This document shows positions 1 through 4,208 of a stretch of 7,552 nucleotides of DNA, piece by piece. Made by a program: the position numbers and the translations under genes. The notes under the pieces were generated by a model. That model saw only the letters and a program-made list of their open reading frames with translations. It did not search any database and was not told where the DNA came from. The DNA is taken from NCBI GenBank assembly GCA_009726075.1, contig WLND01000069.1, positions 1-7,552 of the forward strand. Direction: 5' to 3'. This DNA comes from Actinomycetota bacterium. Lineage in GTDB: Bacteria > Actinomycetota > Actinomycetes > S36-B12. Position 1 is the first letter of the stretch, and every line of letters starts with the position of its first letter.

Positions 1-183
1 AGCCACTTCATCGCCTACGCCGCCTGGCCGATCGCCACTGCGCACTACGTGCTCGCCGGCACCGATGCTCTCGCCGAGTGGTCGCTGGCCCTGCTCATCG
101 CCGGGTCTGCGCTGCTCGTCTTCGGCCTGCTCGCCAGGGGCTTCGTCCCGGCACCGGCCCCCGCTCGTCCCGTCCGCCAGTAG
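1..183 (+). CDS. C-terminal fragment of a ferric-reductase-like transmembrane protein
   Basis: Frame 1 is open from the window edge to a TAG at 181-183, giving 60 residues; the start lies outside the window. The fragment begins SHFIAYAAWPIATAHYVLAG, followed by a hydrophobic helix (about residues 28-46) and a Pro/Ala/Arg-rich tail. A helix ending in a His a few residues before a G-T-D turn recalls the haem-binding membrane proteins of the ferric-reductase-like transmembrane family that are common in actinomycetes; the histidines at residues 2 and 15 could be haem ligands. If so, it would be a cytochrome b-like membrane protein passing electrons across the membrane. This is a resemblance judged by eye from one end of the protein. 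It is convergent with the kinase gene, with 44 bases between them, so it is not in an operon with it. Confidence 0.6.
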   Translation, partial: SHFIAYAAWPIATAHYVLAGTDALAEWSLALLIAGSALLVFGLLARGFVPAPAPARPVRQ

Positions 184-204
184 TCGCGTCATTCGACGGA
201 TCGA

Positions 205-226
205 GCCTGCCGAGCGAGGGGCGGGC
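205..226 (+). terminator. weak hairpin between convergent genes
   Basis: Bases 205-211 (GCCTGCC) can pair with 220-226 (GGCGGGC), seven pairs including one G-U on the + strand, with an 8-base loop. It lies 21 bases after the stop of the + strand gene and directly after the kinase stop at 228. There is no T-run, and the wobble pair becomes a mismatch in the - strand transcript. A termination role is an inference from position. Confidence 0.3.
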
Positions 227-227
227 A

Positions 228-1802
228 TCACGGGCCGAGCAGGACCCGGGTCTCCTCGGCTGACGGCAGGGGCACCTGAAGGGTCAGTTCGGTTCCCTTG
301 CCCGGGTGGCTGCGGATCGTGAGGCTGCCCCGCAGCAGTTTCGTCCGTTCGTCCATGCCGCGAAGTCCGAGCCCGAGTTGCGTGGTGCCGGAGCGTTCGT
401 CGACACCGGCAAACCCGCACCCGTTGTCGGTGACTGAGATCGCGAGACTGTCGCTTCCGTAGGCCAGGGCGACGCGTGTCTGGCTCGCGTGCGCGTGACG
501 CTCCGCGTTGTGCAGGGCCTCTTGGACGATCCGGAAGATGAGCAGTTCATCCCGGTTGCTCAACCGATGGGCCGTGCCTGTCACCGCGAACTCGACGCCG
601 AGGTCGGTCCGCGCCCGCAGGTCGCCGACCAGCCAGTCGACGGCGTCGACGAGTCCGAGGTCATCGAGGAGTGACGGTCGAAGATCGTGGCAGTAGCGAC
701 GCACGTTGACGATGGTGTCGGCGAGGATCTGCTGGGCACCCACGAGCCGGTCGCGGGTGAGTTCGGGACGCTCGAGGGTGCCGGCCGACTCGATCCGGGC
801 CTTGGCCACGACGAGGGACTGGAGGATGTCGTCGTGCAGTTCGCGTGACAACCTCTTGCGTTCCTCCTCCTGGGCCTCCGTCGCCAACTCGACGTAGATC
901 TCGAGGTTCTGCTTCGCAGCCTTGAGGGAGGCGAGGCCCTCGCGGTTGTGCTCATGGGCGGTGATGTTGTTGAGGGCGACGCCGAGCTGATTGGCGATGG
1001 CGGCGTGCACCTGGTAGTCGTCCGGTGAGATGGCCTCATCGAGCTGGGTGAGGCCCAGGGCCCCGACCGTTCGACCGTCGGCCTTCAATGCTGCGACCAC
1101 CGAGTGCGCCGCAGTTCTCGTCGGGTCATCGCTCTGCAGCTGGCCGGTGAGGCAGGCCGCCTGCGTGAGCCGCTCCTCGTGCGTGTCCAAGGCGCCGGGT
1201 ACCGCAATGCCGACCGCATCGAGTTCAGTGCGCCCGGTGAAGTCGACGTCGCGGATCAACCGAATCCAGGCGACCTGGTGCTTGTGCGGATCAAGCATTG
1301 CCTGCAGGGTGCCGCGCAGAACCTGCTCCAGATCCAGGGATCCTGCGACGGCGGACGCGGTCGCGTTCAGCCGAGAGAGCTGACGGTTGGTCTGCTGCAT
1401 GGCCCTGGCGGCTGCCCGCTCGCGGTCCACGCGCATGGCCACGATGATGGCGATGGCCAGCAGGATCACGAACTGGGTGAGGATCCCTAGCCGGATCGTC
1501 CAGTCATGGGCACTGATCTCGGGAATCGACAGGACGAACGCCCACAGTGCCGTGGGCACGGCGCCCCGCAGGCCGAAGCTCAACGCCGCATAGACCACGG
1601 GAATGAGGAACACGGACACCGAGAGCAGGTACAGCTCGGAATCCCCGACGAGGAGCTCTGCGTTCTCAAGGAGCGTGTGACCGACGTCGATCGCCAGGAC
1701 GAGCGCTTGGATGACCCAGAATCGAGGGTCGCGGACGGGGACGCCGAGGCGGAGCGTCAGCCCACCGACGCGGCCGGTGGCAGGGATCGGCTCAGTCTGC
1801 AT
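228..1802 (-). CDS. membrane-bound GAF-domain sensor histidine kinase (NarX/DegS/DosS type)
   Basis: A 524-residue sensor kinase that should autophosphorylate and pass phosphate to the response regulator encoded just upstream. Order of parts: about four membrane segments (roughly 29-52, 57-78, 81-97, 105-123), a short helical linker, a GAF-like sensory region (about 150-282), a Glu/Lys/Arg-rich coiled-coil linker (283-318), a HisKA_3 dimerisation domain with phospho-acceptor His323 in RELHDDILQ, and a HATPase domain (about 415-512). The N box is EALHNAERHA (428-437, Asn432), the G1 box DNGCGF (459-464) and the G2 box GLGLRGM (477-483), so all catalytic parts look intact. The ATG at 1800-1802 overlaps the regulator stop by 11 bases and has no clear Shine-Dalgarno sequence, suggesting translational coupling. 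The GAF ligand cannot be told from sequence. The kinase type is well supported; what it senses is not. Confidence 0.93.
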   Translation of the reverse strand: MQTEPIPATGRVGGLTLRLGVPVRDPRFWVIQALVLAIDVGHTLLENAELLVGDSELYLLSVSVFLIPVVYAALSFGLRGAVPTALWAFVLSIPEISAHDWTIRLGILTQFVILLAIAIIVAMRVDRERAAARAMQQTNRQLSRLNATASAVAGSLDLEQVLRGTLQAMLDPHKHQVAWIRLIRDVDFTGRTELDAVGIAVPGALDTHEERLTQAACLTGQLQSDDPTRTAAHSVVAALKADGRTVGALGLTQLDEAISPDDYQVHAAIANQLGVALNNITAHEHNREGLASLKAAKQNLEIYVELATEAQEEERKRLSRELHDDILQSLVVAKARIESAGTLERPELTRDRLVGAQQILADTIVNVRRYCHDLRPSLLDDLGLVDAVDWLVGDLRARTDLGVEFAVTGTAHRLSNRDELLIFRIVQEALHNAERHAHASQTRVALAYGSDSLAISVTDNGCGFAGVDERSGTTQLGLGLRGMDERTKLLRGSLTIRSHPGKGTELTLQVPLPSAEETRVLLGP

Positions 1803-2463
1803 CGGACAACTGGATCCACTGGTGACGCACGGCGGAGGTGACCGCCTCGGTGCGGGACGAGACCCCGAGCTTGTCGAAGATGCTGCGCATGTGGGCCTCG
1901 ACGGTCCGGGTGCTCAGGAACAGCGCGCTCCCGATCGACCTATTCGATGCGCCCTGGGCTGCGAGTTCGAGGACCTGGCATTCACGAGCGCTGAGCTGCG
2001 GCGTCACCGAGTGGGGGTGCGCCACCCATGACAGCACGGTGCGCGCAACCGGCGGCGACAACGCAGTCTCGCCGTTGGCCACCCGAGTCACCGAGTCGCG
2101 CAGCTCAGCCGCCTCGACGGTCTTGAGGAGGTAGCCACTGGCCCCCGCCGTGATTGCCGCATGAACGTACTGGTCGTCGTCATAGACCGAAAGGATGATG
2201 ATGGCGACCTCCGGGTGCTCGCCGTGGATGAGGCGGGTCGCCTCGATCCCATTCATGCCCGGCATGGAGATGTCCATGAGCACGACATCGGGAGTCAACT
2301 CCGTTACTAGGGCGAGGGCTTGGCCGCCGTTGCCCGCCTCGCCAACGACAACGATCGTGCCGTCGCCCGACTCCAGACGCTCCCTGATGCCGTCGCGAAA
2401 GAGGGGATGATCATCAACGATGAGCACGCGAATGGGGCTCGTGCGCGCACTGGCTGCATTCAT
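1792..2463 (-). CDS. NarL/FixJ-family response regulator
   Basis: DNA-binding partner of the downstream kinase, 223 residues from the chosen start. The receiver domain (about 11-125) shows the acidic pair in VDDHP (Asp17, Asp18), phospho-acceptor Asp64 in LMDISMPG, the Ser92 switch residue in ILSVYD, and Lys114 in GYLLK. A LuxR-type helix-turn-helix follows (about 155-213), with LSARECQVLELAAQGASNRS and the recognition region STRTVEAHMRSIFDKLGV. The frame is open to an ATG at 2532, but that start sits inside a strong terminator hairpin and adds 23 residues with no family resemblance. The ATG at 2461-2463 has GAGGAG four bases upstream and begins a normal-length regulator, so it is preferred. 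Its stop overlaps the kinase start, so the two form an operon with the regulator first. A likely but unproven target is the dyad at 3228-3245. Confidence 0.95.
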   Translation of the reverse strand: MNAASARTSPIRVLIVDDHPLFRDGIRERLESGDGTIVVVGEAGNGGQALALVTELTPDVVLMDISMPGMNGIEATRLIHGEHPEVAIIILSVYDDDQYVHAAITAGASGYLLKTVEAAELRDSVTRVANGETALSPPVARTVLSWVAHPHSVTPQLSARECQVLELAAQGASNRSIGSALFLSTRTVEAHMRSIFDKLGVSSRTEAVTSAVRHQWIQLSDAD

Positions 2464-2467
2464 TGCT

Positions 2468-2473
2468 CTCCTC
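2468..2473 (-). promoter_or_regulatory. ribosome binding site deciding the response regulator start
   Basis: On the - strand GAGGAG lies four bases before the ATG at 2463-2461. The alternative upstream ATG at 2532 has no such site and falls within a hairpin, so this sequence favours the shorter protein. The 50-odd bases between this site and the hairpin must hold the regulator promoter if the hairpin terminates. A TANNNT-like TAGCAT reads at 2486-2481, but I see no well-spaced -35 element. Confidence 0.7.
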
Positions 2474-2518
2474 ACCGGCAATGCTATGGGCGCTGCTGGT
2501 CCGGTGGGCGTGTGACAA

Positions 2519-2552
2519 GTGAAGCGCTGCACCCGGGGGTGCAGCGCCTCAC
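2519..2552 (-). terminator. strong hairpin, probable terminator of the lipoprotein transcript
   Basis: Bases 2519-2534 and 2537-2552 form a 16-position inverted repeat with one mismatch (2523/2548) around a two-base centre; the core is GCGCTGCACCC paired with GGGTGCAGCGC. It lies between the lipoprotein stop (2599) and the response regulator start (2463), both on the - strand. There is no long T-run on the exit side, only TTGTCAC, as is common for high-GC terminators. It should insulate the regulator operon from the lipoprotein transcript. Confidence 0.7.
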
Positions 2553-2565
2553 GTGATCCACACCG

Positions 2566-2599
2566 GATCGACGGGGCACGGGTGCCCCATGGTGCGATC
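2566..2599 (-). terminator. second hairpin directly after the lipoprotein gene
   Basis: GGGGCAC at 2573-2579 pairs with GTGCCCC at 2582-2588 around a two-base centre; physically the end pairs would open to give a larger loop. An outer GATCG (2566-2570) also matches CGATC (2595-2599). It lies directly after the TAG of the lipoprotein gene and about 14 bases before the stronger hairpin at 2519-2552, making a tandem pair. It may assist termination or protect the mRNA 3' end. Confidence 0.5.
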
Positions 2600-3024
2600 T
2601 AGCCGGGGAAGTTCGTGAGGTAGGCAGCGGTTGCGTCGGTCACTGCCTTGGCGCCCTCGGCGGCCTTCGTCGCGTCGCCCGACTCGAGCAGCGTGAATCC
2701 GCCCTCATAGGCGTCGTAGGTCTCCTGGCTGTTCGCCTGCACGGTGCCTTCGATCGGCTTCCACAACGGCTCGATGCCCTCGGAGAGCGTCTTTCCCTGC
2801 GCGGCGGGCGCAGCTGCGATCTGCGTGACGAGCGCGTCGATGGCCTTCATCCCCACGGCGACCGCCGCATCGGTGGTGCGCAGGTCCTCGGCCTTGCTGG
2901 GACTTGCGCTGGCGCTTGCCGCAGGTGCTGCGGTCTCCGCTGTGGATGAGCCACTGCTGCACCCCGCGAGGGCAACCAGGGCAACGGTCGCAGTGAGTCC
3001 GGCCACGATCTTCGAGTTACGCAT
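2599..3024 (-). CDS. small Ala-rich lipoprotein, function unknown
   Basis: A 141-residue exported protein. It begins with a basic n-region (MRNSKIV), a hydrophobic stretch, and the lipobox LAGC with Cys22 as the predicted lipidated residue. A Ser/Ala/Pro-rich linker (23-44) leads to a predicted all-helical domain (about 46-139) ending in NFPG. AAGGAG lies four bases before the ATG, which fixes the start. The pattern W88-x3-E92 ... Y103-x2-Y106-E107 recalls the helical W..xE...Y...E segments of EfeO and the extracytoplasmic part of FTR1-type iron permeases, but this is a by-eye likeness and no iron-binding motif is certain. It is transcribed divergently from the Fe-S/NrfD pair across a mirrored control region, so co-expression with that pair is plausible. 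It should sit on the outer face of the membrane, where it could meet the exported Fe-S protein. A two-hairpin terminator follows it. Confidence 0.85.
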   Translation of the reverse strand: MRNSKIVAGLTATVALVALAGCSSGSSTAETAAPAASASASPSKAEDLRTTDAAVAVGMKAIDALVTQIAAAPAAQGKTLSEGIEPLWKPIEGTVQANSQETYDAYEGGFTLLESGDATKAAEGAKAVTDATAAYLTNFPG

Positions 3025-3040
3025 AACGCTCCTTGGGTCG

Positions 3041-3063
3041 GTTGGCAGGCATTGCCTGCCAAC
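3041..3063 (-). promoter_or_regulatory. perfect 23-base palindrome in the lipoprotein leader
   Basis: GTTGGCAGGC (3041-3050) and GCCTGCCAAC (3054-3063) are exact reverse complements around a three-base centre. It lies directly upstream of the Shine-Dalgarno sequence (3029-3034) and 16 bases before the lipoprotein ATG. As DNA it has the look of a repressor or dimeric-regulator operator; as RNA it would form a ten-pair stem next to the ribosome binding site and could stabilise the mRNA or limit upstream read-through. The sequence does not say which. It has no counterpart on the Fe-S gene side, because it lies beyond the mirrored region. Confidence 0.65.
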
Positions 3064-3121
3064 ATGTTTTCGAGGTTGGTGATGTCGAGAGCAGATGCGG
3101 CCTCAGTGCGTGCGCCGCAGG

Positions 3122-3351
3122 AGAGGCTGGTCACCGTTCCCTCCAGTTGCCAGGCGTTTGACGTCCTGACATCCCTGAGTGTGGTTCTGCCGGGGTCGAT
3201 CGCACATCGGTGCATCCCGCGCGTGCGCTAGGTGCTTTCACCTAGTCCCACTGCGGGATGCACCGATGTGCCACGTGCCGGCTGGGAACGACACTGGGGA
3301 ACGCCGGGACCTCGAGTTCCTGCCCATTGGAGGAGACGATGACATCCCTGT
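3122..3351. repeat. large imperfect inverted repeat forming the divergent control region
   Basis: The region is symmetric about 3236.5. Innermost is a 7-base dyad with a 4-base centre (3228-3245), then perfect 19-base arms (3202-3220 and 3253-3271). Outside these the two arms still align without a gap at about 59% identity over 90 bases (53/90 by hand count), rising to 39/60 in the middle 60. The match includes a purine-rich ribosome-binding stretch and a start codon on each side: ATG at 3339 for the Fe-S protein and GTG at 3134 on the - strand. Both lie exactly 102.5 bases from the centre, and both open with codons reading (M/V)-T-S-L. This looks like an inverted duplication of a promoter, leader and gene start that has since diverged except at the central arms. 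Confidence 0.85.
3228..3245. promoter_or_regulatory. candidate response-regulator operator at the centre of the mirror
   Basis: CTAGGTG (3228-3234) and CACCTAG (3239-3245) are exact reverse complements separated by CTTT. The plan of two G-rich/C-rich half-sites around four central bases with a T-run matches the layout of DosR-type sites (GGGAC-4 bases-GTCCC), though the bases differ. A NarL-family regulator is encoded nearby, and the site is midway between two divergent gene starts, so it could control both. Binding is an inference. Confidence 0.45.
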
Positions 3352-4208
3352 TCGGCATCGGAAGGCACCAAGAAGCCCCCGTGGATTTCGGGCTCAGCCC
3401 GGAGGCAGAGGAGCTGGACCAGTCCCGGCGCAATCTCCTGCGAGGCTTGGGATTGGCGGGGGTTGCCACTGCGGCGGGCGCCCTCGGACTCATCGCCTAC
3501 CGCGATGAAGCTCAGGCGGCGGTGGCTGCCGGCGCGAGTGGCCAGGAGCATCAATGGTGCCGCGTCGTGGACCTGAGGGCCTGCAAGGGCGAGCGCAAGT
3601 GCGTCGCGGCCTGCCAGACGCGCCACGGGCTCCCGCCCGAGCAAACGTGGATGCGCACCCTGTCATGGCATGACGAAGCCGGCGAGGAGTTCTTCATGCC
3701 GGTCATGTGCCAGATGTGCCAGGACCCGCCGTGCCTCAACGTCTGCCCCGTCAGCGCGACGATCAAGACCGACCAGGGCGTCATCCTCGTCGATCAGGAT
3801 CAGTGCATCGGCTCGCGCGCATGCATGGCCGCCTGCCCGTACGAGGCCCGCTACTTCAACTGGAATGCGCCCGCGCCGACGAACAAGATGCCGGAACAAT
3901 CCCCGAACACGCTGCAGTTCCCGGCGAACCAGATCGGCACGGTGGGCAAGTGCGTGCTCTGCGCCGACCGGATCCCGTACAGCAGCGACCTCCCGGCCTG
4001 TGTCGAGGCCTGTCCCCGGGGGGCGCACTTCATCGGTGACCTCATCACCGATGTCGCAGTCAATGGCCAGTCAACGGTCCGGCTCTCGACCTTCCTTCGC
4101 GAGGGCAACGCGGTTCGGTTCAAGGAGGAGCTCGGTACGAACCCCCGGTGCTACTACATCCCGGGCAATGGTCAGCCGGTCGGTGGACCCCTGGAGGGTG
4201 TGCGATGA
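3339..4208 (+). CDS. Tat-exported four-cluster iron-sulfur protein (NrfC/TtrB/ActB-like electron-transfer subunit)
   Basis: A 289-residue electron carrier predicted to act outside the membrane. The ATG at 3339 has GGAGG at 3329-3333; the frame is open back to an ATG at 3258, but that one lies in the inverted repeat. A twin-arginine signal is visible (SRRNLLR, 29-35, then a hydrophobic run to about 53). Cysteine groups follow: group 1 C82-x5-C88-x3-C92, group 2 C124-x2-C127-x4-C132-x3-C136, group 3 C156-x5-C162-x3-C166 (CIGSRACMAACPYEARYFNW), group 4 C205-x2-C208-x12-C221-x3-C225. The second Cys is Glu85 in group 1 and Ser159 in group 3. Group 3 resembles NarH and ActB, where Trp or Thr at this position goes with a [3Fe-4S] cluster; the Glu in group 1 is stranger. 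C74 and C271 are extra. The stop overlaps the next start (ATGA), so this protein and the NrfD-like protein are made together. No catalytic subunit gene is in the window. Confidence 0.93.
   Translation: MTSLFGIGRHQEAPVDFGLSPEAEELDQSRRNLLRGLGLAGVATAAGALGLIAYRDEAQAAVAAGASGQEHQWCRVVDLRACKGERKCVAACQTRHGLPPEQTWMRTLSWHDEAGEEFFMPVMCQMCQDPPCLNVCPVSATIKTDQGVILVDQDQCIGSRACMAACPYEARYFNWNAPAPTNKMPEQSPNTLQFPANQIGTVGKCVLCADRIPYSSDLPACVEACPRGAHFIGDLITDVAVNGQSTVRLSTFLREGNAVRFKEELGTNPRCYYIPGNGQPVGGPLEGVR

Noticed and set aside
234..260. GCCGAG...CTCGGC inverted repeat as a terminator
   Set aside because: It lies within the last codons of the kinase gene, before its stop, so it is better explained as coding sequence.
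2464..2532. 23-residue N-terminal extension of the response regulator from the ATG at 2532
   Set aside because: The upstream ATG lies in a strong hairpin, has no ribosome binding site, and gives residues foreign to the family; the ATG at 2463 has a good site and normal length.
3202..3271. Insertion-sequence ends or a MITE at the perfect 19-base arms
   Set aside because: No transposase, no target-site duplication, and the symmetry continues beyond the arms through both leaders and start codons.
3258..3338. 27-residue N-terminal extension of the Fe-S protein from the ATG at 3258
   Set aside because: That ATG sits in the inverted-repeat arm without a ribosome binding site, and it would bury the Tat signal; the ATG at 3339 has GGAGG at proper spacing.
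4148..4204. Upstream ATG for the NrfD-like protein inside the Fe-S gene
   Set aside because: The ATGA junction at 4205 with GGAGG upstream is the normal coupled start; the longer form overlaps 61 bases of the Fe-S gene.
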